NCBI GenBank assembly: GCA_019694895.1 | Contig: JAIBBA010000006.1 | Span: 1-51,172 of the forward strand | Length of the DNA: 51,172 nt | Source of the DNA: Chitinophagales bacterium | Lineage (GTDB): Bacteria; Bacteroidota; Bacteroidia; Chitinophagales; BACL12 | Direction of reading: 5' to 3' | Part shown: piece by piece, positions 16,204-24,559 of the stretch | Layout of the letters: each line of letters starts with the position of its first letter | Numbering within the stretch: the first letter of the stretch is position 1 | Notes under the pieces: model-generated | What the model was told of the DNA's origin: nothing | The model's input: the letters and a program-made list of their open reading frames with translations, nothing else | The model's database searches: none | Program-made: the position numbers and the translations under genes

Positions 16204-17748
16204 ATGGCAGAATTTGATAACAGCACCTCTAATTTTCAGAAACGCAATGAGCGCCGTCGCCCACAGGCCGATCTTTCTTCGGTAGTGTATGGCAAAGTGC
16301 CTCCGCAAGCCGGCGACCTGGAGGAAGCGGTATTGGGAGCATTCATGATAGACAGAGATGCTGTTACGAACGCTATTGAAATTTTGCGCGCGGATAGCTT
16401 TTATGATGACAGACATCGCCTCATTTTTACTGCTATCCGTCGTCTGTTTGAAAAAACGCAACCCATCGATTTGCTTACGGTAACAGAGGAACTGCGTCGT
16501 ATGGGTCAGTTGGAGGAAGCAGGAGGAGCTTTCTATATCACTTCGCTCACAAACCGCGTTGCCTCGGCTGCACATATTGAATATCATGCACGTATTGTTG
16601 CTCAGAAATTCATTCAGCGTGAGTTGATTCGTATCTCATCCGAAATTGTGCATGATGCATATGAAGATACTACTGATGTCTTCGAGTTATTGGATAAAGC
16701 AGAGCAAAACCTGTTCAACATAGCAGATAAAAACTTACGCACCAGCTTTAGCGATATCAATAATCTCTTGAGTATGACCATCAAAGAGATCGAAGAGGCC
16801 AGGAAGCATGAAGATATGCTCACCGGATGCCCTTCCGGATTTAGTGCGCTCGATCGTGTTACCGGCGGATGGCAAAAATCAGATCTGATCATTGTGGCAG
16901 CTCGCCCGGCGATGGGTAAGACTGCATTTACTTTATCGCTTGCCAGAAATGCAGCGGTGGAATTTAAAAAAGGTGTTGCAGTTTTCTCATTGGAAATGAG
17001 TTCACAGCAGATCGTGAAACGTTTGATCTCCGCTGAAACAGAAATTCCCGCCGAGAAAATTATTAAAGGAAATCTTGCCGAACATGAAATGGTGCAGTTG
17101 GTGAAATTGTCAGGGCGACTCAGCGAAGCGCCGATTTTCATCGACGATACACCTGCCATCAATATATTCGAGCTCCGCGCAAAATGCCGTCGTTTGAAAA
17201 TGCAACATGACATTCAGTTGGTTGTCATCGATTACTTACAACTCATGACGGCAGGAGATTCTTCAAAAGGTGGTAACCGTGAACAGGAAATCAGTCAGAT
17301 ATCACGATCACTGAAATCGATTGCCAAAGAATTGAATATTCCGATCATCGCCCTTTCACAGTTAAGTCGTAAAGTTGAAGACCGTGGCGGCACTAAGCGC
17401 CCTATGTTGTCCGACTTGCGCGAATCCGGTGCCATTGAGCAGGATGCGGATTTGGTATGTTTCTTGTATCGTCCTGAATATTACGGACTTGATGTGGATG
17501 AAAATGGCAATCCTACCAAAGGTATTGCAGAGGTGATTATTGCTAAGCACAGAAATGGTGCACTTGAAAATGTACGTGTCCGCTTCGTTGATAAATACAT
17601 CAAATTCGTTGATCTCGATGAAATGTATACACCGCAAAATCTAACACCGTTAGCAAATATTCTTCCTGAAAATAAAGCTACGATCACACGCAAATCAAAA
17701 ATGGATGATTTGAATGATCTTGATATGCAGGAAGAACCGCCATTCTGA
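16204..17748 (+). CDS. dnaB: Replicative DNA helicase
   Basis: 514 residues. The N-terminal DnaB domain (PPQAGDLEEAVLGAFMID at ~36-53) is followed by the linker and the RecA-like ATPase. Walker A is ARPAMGKTAF (about 233-242), Walker B is VVIDYLQLM (about 340-348), then the LSQLSRKVEDR sensor/arginine-finger region and SDLRESGAIEQDAD. It unwinds DNA ahead of the replisome as a hexamer. No intein interrupts the ATPase motifs. It is convergent with the LptF/G gene, 23 bp apart, with no strong terminator between. Confidence 0.97.
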   Translation: MAEFDNSTSNFQKRNERRRPQADLSSVVYGKVPPQAGDLEEAVLGAFMIDRDAVTNAIEILRADSFYDDRHRLIFTAIRRLFEKTQPIDLLTVTEELRRMGQLEEAGGAFYITSLTNRVASAAHIEYHARIVAQKFIQRELIRISSEIVHDAYEDTTDVFELLDKAEQNLFNIADKNLRTSFSDINNLLSMTIKEIEEARKHEDMLTGCPSGFSALDRVTGGWQKSDLIIVAARPAMGKTAFTLSLARNAAVEFKKGVAVFSLEMSSQQIVKRLISAETEIPAEKIIKGNLAEHEMVQLVKLSGRLSEAPIFIDDTPAINIFELRAKCRRLKMQHDIQLVVIDYLQLMTAGDSSKGGNREQEISQISRSLKSIAKELNIPIIALSQLSRKVEDRGGTKRPMLSDLRESGAIEQDADLVCFLYRPEYYGLDVDENGNPTKGIAEVIIAKHRNGALENVRVRFVDKYIKFVDLDEMYTPQNLTPLANILPENKATITRKSKMDDLNDLDMQEEPPF

Positions 17749-17771
17749 TAATAGTGGTTTAATAAACGCTT

Positions 17772-18923
17772 CTATTTCGAAGCTCGTTTGACCAGGAAAA
17801 CTGCAATCAGTGCAAAAACAATATTGGGGATATTGGTGCCAATAATTGGGTGAAGACTGCTATTGATGGAGAATGAAGAAGTAAATTGAAGGAAGAAAAT
17901 ATAACCCGCACTCAAAGCTACGCCTGCGATAAAATTAAACCAGTTTCCACCCCTTATTTTTCGCGATCCGAGAGCTGCACCCATGATGACTAAGATGAGC
18001 GCAGAAATTGCGGATGATGCTCTTCGATATTGCTCTACACGGAAATATTCCAATTCGCCCGTGCCTTCACTTTCTTTTTCTTTAATGTAATCCTCCATTT
18101 CCTGATAGGTGAGAACATCCTTCACACGAATATCAGCATCAAAATCGCCCGGTACAAGATTGAGAATTGTGTCCATTTGACGTCCCTCTTTGTATGATTC
18201 GCTTTGGCCATTGATATACCAGGCTTTATAATCGACAAACTGCCATGTATTGTTTTCTTTGTATACAATTTTGCTCGCGTTGATCTTACGTGAAAGTGTC
18301 TTTTTTGCTCCAGTTCCTGAGAATACTTCTAATGAACAGTTATATCCTTCATTGCTCTTGAATTTAAATCGCTCTAGTGAAATGATACTGTTTTTATCCA
18401 GCTTCAGATGTAAATTATTGCCGTAGTTTTTAGGCATATGAATATACTTATCTTCAAATTCCAATTTGCGTTTATTGGTATTTGGAACAAGCCAATAATT
18501 GGAGTAAAGAAGAAATCCAACAGCAAACAAGCCGCAAATGAAATAAGGTCTTAAAAATCGCCTGAAGGTCATGCCACTGTTAAGCATGGCAATAATCTCG
18601 CTGTTATAGGCAAGTCGCGATGTAAAAAATATCACCGCTAGAAATGTCAGCAACGGCGCAAGTATTGAAGCGATAAAGGGAATGAAATCAATATAATATT
18701 GCACCACTTCTGCAGTAGGTGCATTGCGCTCTCCAAATTTATCCGACTTTTCAGAGAGGTCGATTACAATGGCGATGCTGATGATTATGAGATGGAAAAA
18801 AAGCGTCGACACAATGAATTTCTTCATCACGTACCTGTCTAGCAGTGTAAACGGGCGCCTTATTTTTTCTGACAATCGACTCACAATCGTGAACTTACTT
18901 TTTGCACCATTAAATTCTTCCAT
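17772..18923 (-). CDS. LptF/LptG family permease (LPS export)
   Basis: 383 residues in the YjgP/YjgQ fold. The opening LLDRYVMKKFIVSTLFFHL is the first membrane helix typical of LptG. Two more helices follow, then a beta-jellyroll periplasmic domain (~110-270), then three C-terminal helices (VIMGAALGSRKIRGGN, GVALSAGYIFFLQFTSSF and NIVFALIAVFLV). LptF and LptG with LptB form the ABC transporter that lifts lipopolysaccharide to the Lpt bridge. The ATG at 18923 overlaps the tgt coding end by 43 bp; a GTG at codon 14 is a possible later start. The overlap indicates translational coupling with tgt. Confidence 0.88.
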   Translation of the reverse strand: MEEFNGAKSKFTIVSRLSEKIRRPFTLLDRYVMKKFIVSTLFFHLIIISIAIVIDLSEKSDKFGERNAPTAEVVQYYIDFIPFIASILAPLLTFLAVIFFTSRLAYNSEIIAMLNSGMTFRRFLRPYFICGLFAVGFLLYSNYWLVPNTNKRKLEFEDKYIHMPKNYGNNLHLKLDKNSIISLERFKFKSNEGYNCSLEVFSGTGAKKTLSRKINASKIVYKENNTWQFVDYKAWYINGQSESYKEGRQMDTILNLVPGDFDADIRVKDVLTYQEMEDYIKEKESEGTGELEYFRVEQYRRASSAISALILVIMGAALGSRKIRGGNWFNFIAGVALSAGYIFFLQFTSSFSINSSLHPIIGTNIPNIVFALIAVFLVKRASK

Positions 18924-20011
18924 CCGGCGAAGGTGCCTGCTTCAATATGCATCCTCGCTTCGCGCACCAACCACAAATAAAAGGCCAGATTGTGAATACT
19001 TGCAATTTGTGGCCCTAATCTTTCTCCTGAAGCAAACAAATGTCGCAAAAAAGCTTTGCTGTGGCGCCTACTCACAGAAGACGTGCTATTGATGTCAATT
19101 GGACTAAAATCCTGTTCCCACTTTTTATTCCGAATATTGATGATGCCATCAGCGGTGAATAACATACCATTCCTGCCATTGCGCGTTGGCATCACACAAT
19201 CAAACATATCAATTCCCAAAGCAATGCATTCAAGAATATTTGCAGGCGTGCCCACACCCATTAAATAACGCGGTTTATCTTGCGGAAGTATATTGCAAAC
19301 TAAATCCGTCATGGCATACATATCTTCATGCGGTTCGCCAACACTTAATCCGCCGATGGCATTTCCTTCGGCACCTTTTGAAGCAATATATTCTGCAGAT
19401 ATTTTTCTTAAATCCGGATATACGCTGCCCTGAACTATAGGAAAGAAAAATTGCTTATGTTGATATTTTGGTGCTGTAGCTTCAAAGTGCGCTATACCCC
19501 TGTCAAGCCAACGATGTGTCAATCCCATACTTTTTTGTGCATAAGATCTTTCGCAGGGGTAGGGAGTGCACTCATCCAGAGCCATAATAATGTCAGCACC
19601 AATACTACGTTGTATATCTACAACATTTTCCGGCGAGAAAAAATGTTTAGAGCCATCAATATGCGATTGAAATGTTACGCCTTCTTCTTTAATCTTTCTG
19701 ATCTGTGCCAATGAATGCACCTGAAAGCCACCGCTATCGGTCAATATTGGTTTCTTCCAGGAATTAAATGCATGCAATCCTCCGGCTTTTTCAATTGTGT
19801 CGATTCCCGGCCTTAGATATAAATGATAAGTATTACCCAGAATGATGGCAGCCTGAATATCATCCTCCAATTCCTGGAAATGCACGCCTTTTACAGTACC
19901 AATCGTACCAACCGGCATGAAGATAGGTGTGGGGATGCTTCCATGATCGGTTTGCAACACTCCTGCGCGGGCAGATGAATGCAGGTCTTTGGCTGTCAAT
20001 TTGAAAAACAC
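18881..20011 (-). CDS. tgt: Queuine/preQ1 tRNA-guanine transglycosylase lacking the zinc cysteines
   Basis: 376 residues from the GTG at 20011, which gives MFFKLTAKDLHSSARAG, aligned with normal Tgt starts; an upstream ATG at 20083 adds 24 unrelated residues and lies before the -7 box. Catalytic signatures are intact: LTDSGGFQVHSL, GNAIGGLSVGEP and FDCVMPTRNGR (nucleophilic Asp). The enzyme exchanges guanine-34 of tRNA-Asp/Asn/His/Tyr for the queuosine precursor. The structural zinc site C-x-C-x2-C ... H is altered: the cysteines are Ser309, Ser311 and Ser314, while His340 is kept at the right spacing. It leads an overlapping pair with the LptF/G gene. Confidence 0.93.
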   Translation of the reverse strand: MFFKLTAKDLHSSARAGVLQTDHGSIPTPIFMPVGTIGTVKGVHFQELEDDIQAAIILGNTYHLYLRPGIDTIEKAGGLHAFNSWKKPILTDSGGFQVHSLAQIRKIKEEGVTFQSHIDGSKHFFSPENVVDIQRSIGADIIMALDECTPYPCERSYAQKSMGLTHRWLDRGIAHFEATAPKYQHKQFFFPIVQGSVYPDLRKISAEYIASKGAEGNAIGGLSVGEPHEDMYAMTDLVCNILPQDKPRYLMGVGTPANILECIALGIDMFDCVMPTRNGRNGMLFTADGIINIRNKKWEQDFSPIDINSTSSVSRRHSKAFLRHLFASGERLGPQIASIHNLAFYLWLVREARMHIEAGTFAGWKNLMVQKVSSRL

Positions 20012-20015
20012 AGGG

Positions 20016-20023
20016 CAAAAATA
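20016..20023 (-). promoter_or_regulatory. Bacteroidota -7 box TATTTTTG for tgt
   Basis: Plus strand CAAAAATA. It ends 4 nt before the GTG at 20011, so it supports that start and a leaderless message; if the start were a later TTG (19999) the leader would be ~12 nt. Confidence 0.5.
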
Positions 20024-20096
20024 GGTAATTGTGGAAAGCTTGTGCATATGTGAAGTGCTAATAACATCACAAACGCCTTGCAATGCCTTGAAACTC

Positions 20097-20104
20097 TAAC
20101 TTTG
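20097..20104 (+). promoter_or_regulatory. Bacteroidota -7 box TAACTTTG for glycosyltransferase
   Basis: Exact match 13 nt before the ATG at 20118. Confidence 0.62.
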
Positions 20105-20117
20105 CGGCAGCACAATT

Positions 20118-21245
20118 ATGGGCGACTCAATTATCCTCGACAGTATATTTTACTTGTTTTGTGGTGCTGCGGCGGTGCAGTTATTCTACATATTGTTTTT
20201 TTATTTGCGTTTGGCAAGATATCAGCAGAAATCTGTCATGCAGGATCATGCATTGCCACCCGTAAGCATCATTATTTGCGCAAGGAATGAAGATTCTAAT
20301 CTAAAGAAAAATCTTCCACGCATTTTATCACAGGATTATCCTGAATTTGAGGTAATTGTTGTGGATGATAATTCAGAGGATAGTACTACAGAATACTTAT
20401 TTTTTCTTTCTCAAAAAGAACCAAGACTGAAGCGCACCAGTACACGCAACAGTAATCGAATGATGGCAGGAAAAAAATTCCCGCTTACATTGGGATTGAA
20501 AGCTGCGTCGCATGAAATAGTTTTGTTGACAGATGCCGATTGCTATCCTGCATCAGATAAATGGCTGCGCGAAATGATGAATGGTTATGGTTCGGGAGCA
20601 GAGATCGTGCTGGGTTATGGCGCATATGAAAAACAAACCGGCAGGCTTAACCGACGTATTCGCTATGAAACGGTTTCTTCAGCAATCAATTACCTGAGCT
20701 TCGCATTAGCAGGTTTACCGTACATGGGTGTTGGAAGAAATCTATCTTATAAAAAACACCTCTTCTTTAATTCGAATGGATTTTTCGATCATCGTCATTT
20801 GCCTAGTGGCGATGATGACTTGTTCATAAATATGGTGGCACGTAAGAAAAATACTGCTATCATTATTAATAATGATGCTTTTACCTATTCAGAACCTAAG
20901 GAGACTTGGGATGACTGGCGAGAACAAAAAACAAGGCACCTTTCAACAGCACGGTATTATAGGTTTAAGCATAAATTTTGGCTCGGATTGCAACCTATAA
21001 CACATATCTTATTTTGGCTTTCCGGTATTGCTTCATTGTCACTCTTATACCCATGGTGGTATATAGTTGCGGGAACAATCATACTCCGCTGGTTGTTATT
21101 GCGTTATACTTTGGGTAAGTCGATGCAAAAGCTGGATGAAAAAGACCTGAAAGCCTATATCGAATGGTATGATATCTTGCAGATATTCTATTATTTCCGC
21201 TTTGCTAAAGCTGCCCTTGTGAAAACAAAATATAGATGGGATTAA
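20118..21245 (+). CDS. Membrane-associated family 2 glycosyltransferase
   Basis: 375 residues. An N-terminal membrane helix (~8-30) is followed by a GT-A domain: PPVSIIICARNEDSNL (nucleotide binding), VIVVDDNSEDST, VLLTDADCYP (DxD-like metal site), GDDDLFINMV (acceptor/catalytic acid region) and EQKTRHLST in the place of the QxxRW motif. Two C-terminal helices (~290-335) anchor it. It likely transfers a sugar from a nucleotide donor to a lipid or polysaccharide precursor on the cytoplasmic face; donor and acceptor are unknown. It overlaps the sigma-factor gene by 10 bp, so the two are co-translated. Confidence 0.9.
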   Translation: MGDSIILDSIFYLFCGAAAVQLFYILFFYLRLARYQQKSVMQDHALPPVSIIICARNEDSNLKKNLPRILSQDYPEFEVIVVDDNSEDSTTEYLFFLSQKEPRLKRTSTRNSNRMMAGKKFPLTLGLKAASHEIVLLTDADCYPASDKWLREMMNGYGSGAEIVLGYGAYEKQTGRLNRRIRYETVSSAINYLSFALAGLPYMGVGRNLSYKKHLFFNSNGFFDHRHLPSGDDDLFINMVARKKNTAIIINNDAFTYSEPKETWDDWREQKTRHLSTARYYRFKHKFWLGLQPITHILFWLSGIASLSLLYPWWYIVAGTIILRWLLLRYTLGKSMQKLDEKDLKAYIEWYDILQIFYYFRFAKAALVKTKYRWD

Positions 21246-21838
21246 ACGACAATTTATCAGACCGCGCAAAGGAAGATCTCGCACTTGTAGAAAGTGCACG
21301 CAGAGGTGATCAACGCGCGTACGGTGAATTAATGTCGCGCTACAAGGATACCATTCATTATATGGTACTCAAAATGGTGCACAATCGCGACGATGCCGAG
21401 GACCTTACCATTGAAGCTTTTGGCAAAGCCTTCTTGCACCTCGAGCGCTATACGCCTGATTTCGCTTTCAGCACCTGGTTGTTTAAAATCGCCGTAAATA
21501 ATGCTATCGATTTCATTCGCAAAAAACGATTGCATACACTCAGCCTCGATGATGAACAAGATGAATTCACACGATCGGCATTTACTAATATCCGAACCAA
21601 CAATCCCGATCCGGAAGAGAAGTTTATTAAGGAACAACGCGCTAATATCATGCGCACCATCCTCGATGAATTAAATCCAAAATATAAAGCACTGGTTGAA
21701 ATGCGCTATTTCGACGAACTATCTTATGAGGAAATTTCAGAAGCACTAAACATGCCTCTCGGGACCGTAAAAGCTCAACTCTTCCGCGCAAGAAACCTAC
21801 TTGCTGAAATTTTGGCGGATAGAAGGGCTAAAATGTGA
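21236..21838 (+). CDS. Sigma-70 family (ECF-like) RNA polymerase sigma factor
   Basis: 200 residues with region 2 (YGELMSRYKDTIHYMVLKM, then DAEDLTIEAFGKAFLHLERY and FSTWLFKIAVNNAIDFIRKK) and region 4 (ELNPKYKALVEMRYFDELSY, EEISEALNMPLGTVKAQLFRAR, a clear helix-turn-helix). No region 1.1, 1.2 or 3 is present, as in ECF factors. No anti-sigma gene is adjacent; instead it is coupled to the upstream glycosyltransferase through a 10-bp overlap. The regulon cannot be told. A heptad-repeat array begins 5 bp after its stop. Confidence 0.93.
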   Translation: MGLNDNLSDRAKEDLALVESARRGDQRAYGELMSRYKDTIHYMVLKMVHNRDDAEDLTIEAFGKAFLHLERYTPDFAFSTWLFKIAVNNAIDFIRKKRLHTLSLDDEQDEFTRSAFTNIRTNNPDPEEKFIKEQRANIMRTILDELNPKYKALVEMRYFDELSYEEISEALNMPLGTVKAQLFRARNLLAEILADRRAKM

Positions 21839-21843
21839 TGGGG

Positions 21844-21910
21844 AGGAGAAAGGAGAGAGGAGAGAGGAGAAGGGTGAGTGGTGAGTGGTGAGTGGGTGAG
21901 TGGGTGAGTT
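21844..21910 (+). repeat. Heptad tandem repeats: four AGGAGAR then GTGAGTG units
   Basis: In phase: AGGAGAA, AGGAGAG, AGGAGAG, AGGAGAA, then three GTGAGTG and two 8-bp variants GGTGAGTG/GGTGAGTT. The array starts 5 bp after the sigma-factor stop codon. Confidence 0.92.
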
Positions 21911-21914
21911 TACC

Positions 21915-21934
21915 TCGCCGAGCAGGCGGGTGAA
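21915..21934. repeat. GC-rich element also found near 50931
   Basis: CTCGCCGAGCAGGCGGGTG lies between the two facing heptad arrays. A near copy, CTCGCCGATAGGCGGGTGG, lies at 50932-50950 beside the post-dnaK repeats. Both can form a short CGCC/GGCG hairpin. Confidence 0.6.
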
Positions 21935-21957
21935 ATACAATTCCCAATGCACCAATT

Positions 21958-22003
21958 TCACGATTCACGATTCACGACTCACGACTCACGATTCACGATT
22001 CAC
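21958..22003 (-). repeat. Heptad tandem repeats TCACGAT/TCACGAC reaching into the LKR-like gene
   Basis: Six perfect in-phase units (TCACGAT, TCACGAT, TCACGAC, TCACGAC, TCACGAT, TCACGAT) plus a partial TCAC. The stop codon of the minus-strand gene (complement of TGA at 21993-21995) is the first three bases of the sixth unit. Confidence 0.93.
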
Positions 22004-23204
22004 CGGTAACATAATCTCGTAAATATTCGAAATGCTTATTCAGATTGCCATTTTTGCAGATGGTAGCTTCATCAAGCATACGGGAGTTATCTTGAAATAA
22101 TTCATTCCAAACCGTTGAAATTAATTGCTGTCCAAATTCTTCACTTGCACTTCGCGGTAATTCATTTGGTAAATTATCAATTGCCATAATATCGATGCTT
22201 TCCGGAATGTAGGGAGCAATCTCCATGTCTGTAGCTACATCATAGCCAAATACAGGCTCATTTATGGTTGTAGACCTGATAGTAGCAGGAATACCGCCTT
22301 TCACATCGCAGCTGACATCAGCAATCACCTTTATTTTCCAATCAGTGGCATCCATTTCATTTTTGTGAAATAATGAAGGTGCCGCAGGATTCCAGAAAAT
22401 GCAATTGATCAATACGTCACAAACCTTTGTGTATGGAGAAAAAGTGCAATGATATAATTCCGGATGGCTGTGAAATTCATTGCGGTCATATTTGCCATCG
22501 GACTTGCGGGAATACAAATCATCGCTGTCGAGTACACAAAACACTGCTTCGGAAAATGTTTCGTTGAGCAGAGCCTCTTTGGTAACCTCTCTGACACCAA
22601 TCTTTCTCAGAAATTCAATCGCGCCTTTGCCAACTCTTCCTGTACCTGTAACGATCATTTTAATAACAGGCATCGTCAGTCCGCGGTATTGATATTTTAA
22701 TTCATAATAATCCCTGCAATCTCTGGCTCGTTTTAAGTGTTGTTCACCTAATCGTTGCGCATAGGTCCAAATGGCATTATGTGCACCGATAATTCCGGCC
22801 CACCTGCCAAAAGCGATCACACGATTTCCTTCAGTATTTTTAAGGCACTCGTAATCGATCATGCGCACGTTTTTTTGCATCAGCACTTGCAACAACTTTT
22901 TATTGTGAGGCTGTTTTTTGATGGTGTGACTGAAGAAAAAATATGTTTTTCCCGGAATTAAAAGGTCATAAGGCACCTCCTTCACACCAAAGAGAATATC
23001 ACAGTCGTGCAAATCTTCCTGTAATGTCACATCCAGATCTGTGTATTCATAATCAGCATAGCACCGGCCTTTGCTGGGCTGAACTACAATTTCAATATTG
23101 GGAAACTGTTGGCGAAGTTGTTGTACCTGAGCAGGGATAAGCGGTACACGCGCATCAGGGGGGAATTTAGCCTCACGGATAATGCCTACTTTGAACTGTT
23201 GCAT
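21993..23204 (-). CDS. LKR/saccharopine dehydrogenase-like NAD(P)-dependent enzyme
   Basis: 403 residues from the ATG at 23204; an in-frame TTG at 23213 falls inside the -7 box. The N-terminal AlaDH/PNT-like domain has VGIIREAKFPPDARVPL, then LFGVKEVP, KTYFFFSHTIKKQPHNK and VIAFGRWAGIIGAHNAIWTY, which closely follow the lysine-ketoglutarate reductase domain of animal and plant AASS. A Rossmann motif VTGTGRVGKGAIEFLRKIG follows. These enzymes join lysine and 2-oxoglutarate to saccharopine or run the reverse, in lysine catabolism or synthesis. No separate saccharopine-oxidising partner is adjacent. The last codons (ending GES) are made of the heptad repeat. The reaction direction is not determined. 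Confidence 0.82.
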   Translation of the reverse strand: MQQFKVGIIREAKFPPDARVPLIPAQVQQLRQQFPNIEIVVQPSKGRCYADYEYTDLDVTLQEDLHDCDILFGVKEVPYDLLIPGKTYFFFSHTIKKQPHNKKLLQVLMQKNVRMIDYECLKNTEGNRVIAFGRWAGIIGAHNAIWTYAQRLGEQHLKRARDCRDYYELKYQYRGLTMPVIKMIVTGTGRVGKGAIEFLRKIGVREVTKEALLNETFSEAVFCVLDSDDLYSRKSDGKYDRNEFHSHPELYHCTFSPYTKVCDVLINCIFWNPAAPSLFHKNEMDATDWKIKVIADVSCDVKGGIPATIRSTTINEPVFGYDVATDMEIAPYIPESIDIMAIDNLPNELPRSASEEFGQQLISTVWNELFQDNSRMLDEATICKNGNLNKHFEYLRDYVTGES

Positions 23205-23210
23205 AAGCCG

Positions 23211-23218
23211 CAAAGATA
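23211..23218 (-). promoter_or_regulatory. Bacteroidota -7 box TATCTTTG for LKR-like gene
   Basis: Plus strand CAAAGATA. It ends 6 nt before the ATG at 23204, which fixes that start and implies a leader of about 0-3 nt. Confidence 0.68.
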
Positions 23219-23246
23219 GCTTACCAAATCGCCAAAGCCGATGATT

Positions 23247-24497
23247 TTAATTTTTCAGGAAGGTAGATTGCACCCGTTTAATTCCATTAAACGACACAAA
23301 AACATATAATCCGGGTGCCAGGTCTGCTATGGCAATTTTCTCTGAAATGCCTGCCGGTATTGACTTTTCGGTCATTTTATATACAGTTTTGCCGTCTGCA
23401 CCATAGATGATATATCCTTCAGCGTTAAAATTTGATGTTGCTGTGATTACATCACCCGCCGGATTCGGGTAGAGTTGCAACAACAAGTCTGTTTCTGCTA
23501 TTTGTTGAATCAGTGTATCCGTAGTATCCTCAGGTTCCTCAGGAATGATATAGCTGAACGAGAATTCGGCAAACATTGGAATATGGTCACTCGTGAAATA
23601 CAAAGCATCAGCCATTTCTTCAGAAACTGAGGTATTCACAGGATCGTTGATCTCATTATCGAACCTGTTTCCGTCGTTGCCAACAGGATACATACTTCCC
23701 GGGATATAGCCCATTCCGGCTGTATCTACTAACGACGGCGACATCAATATCATGTCAAAACGATCGTCCATACCACCGGTCGATCCACCCCCAAAAGCAG
23801 CAATTCTTGTGCTTTGTGTAAGGTAATCGGTGTTGGCAATATTATTCCAGGTGCTCGTCAAACTATCCTGCCAGATATCTATCACATAGCCCGGATCGGT
23901 AGGATCCAGCAGGTGCAGGTAAGCTTCCTCATAACTGCCATAAATATTAAAATCGCCGCAAACCAAGATATGTGCCGTGTCAGGAAGAGCCAAAGTTGCC
24001 TTGCGAAGGCTATCTACCTCGCGCTGCCGTTGTGCCGCATTTGTGCCGCCGCTGCTCGCCTTCAGATGAAGAGAGTAAACATAAAAGTCGATGCCGCTTG
24101 CAATATGCCGCATTTCGAATTGATTGATATCGCGCAATTCTGTAGTCACAACGGTATTCGATAAAAAGGCATATTTATCCTTGCGGTAATACAAACCATT
24201 GTCGGTATCATAACTATTGATGAATTCCGCCATGGCATAGTTGGTATCCACCTGCAACATGACCGAATCTCTGAATCGTGCAGCCCCGCTGTCGTCTATC
24301 AGTTCCTGCACAACCATAATATCAGGATGGATTTCGGATACAATAGTGCGCAGATAATTCTCCTTGAAATTGCCTGTATAATCGAAATTCAACACATTAT
24401 ACGTCATAAACCTACAGGTATCATGTGCCTGCATTTGCGCTTCTGCCTGAAAAACGGAGGCAATAGCCACCAATACCAACAAATATGCCTTCTTCAC
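23247..24497 (-). CDS. T9SS-secreted endonuclease/exonuclease/phosphatase family protein
   Basis: 416 residues from the GTG at 24497, which gives MKKAYLLVLVAIASVFQAEAQ-type signal peptide; the ATG at 24539 lies upstream of the -7 box and adds an odd charged leader. EEP motifs are visible: FMTYNVLNF (Asn), MVVQELIDD (metal-binding Glu), YSLHLKASSGG (His), LVCGDFNIYGSYEE (Asp-x-Asn) and TSDHIPMFAEF (catalytic Asp-His). The fold cleaves phosphoester bonds in nucleic acids or other phosphates. The last ~75 residues are a T9SS type-A sorting domain (LYPNPAGDVITAT ... LAPGLYVFV). A secreted nuclease for scavenging is the simplest guess; the substrate is unproven. Confidence 0.88.
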   Translation of the reverse strand: MKKAYLLVLVAIASVFQAEAQMQAHDTCRFMTYNVLNFDYTGNFKENYLRTIVSEIHPDIMVVQELIDDSGAARFRDSVMLQVDTNYAMAEFINSYDTDNGLYYRKDKYAFLSNTVVTTELRDINQFEMRHIASGIDFYVYSLHLKASSGGTNAAQRQREVDSLRKATLALPDTAHILVCGDFNIYGSYEEAYLHLLDPTDPGYVIDIWQDSLTSTWNNIANTDYLTQSTRIAAFGGGSTGGMDDRFDMILMSPSLVDTAGMGYIPGSMYPVGNDGNRFDNEINDPVNTSVSEEMADALYFTSDHIPMFAEFSFSYIIPEEPEDTTDTLIQQIAETDLLLQLYPNPAGDVITATSNFNAEGYIIYGADGKTVYKMTEKSIPAGISEKIAIADLAPGLYVFVSFNGIKRVQSTFLKN

Positions 24498-24502
24498 GTG
24501 GA

Positions 24503-24510
24503 CAAAGATG
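24503..24510 (-). promoter_or_regulatory. Near-consensus -7 box CATCTTTG for EEP gene
   Basis: One mismatch from TAnnTTTG, ending 5 nt before the GTG at 24497. The 63-bp divergent region up to the valS ATG holds one box per direction. Confidence 0.5.
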
Positions 24511-24544
24511 CGAAATCGGGGCGAAATGCCTCCTTCCATTTTCG

Positions 24545-24552
24545 TAATTTTG
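24545..24552 (+). promoter_or_regulatory. Bacteroidota -7 box TAATTTTG for valS
   Basis: Exact match 7 nt before the valS ATG at 24560. Confidence 0.68.
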
Positions 24553-24559
24553 CAGCGCT

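Noticed and set aside
20012-20083. ATG start at 20083 for tgt
   Set aside because: It adds 24 residues not seen at Tgt starts and precedes the -7 box.
24498-24539. ATG start at 24539 for the EEP gene
   Set aside because: It is upstream of the -7 box and spoils the signal peptide; the GTG at 24497 fits both.
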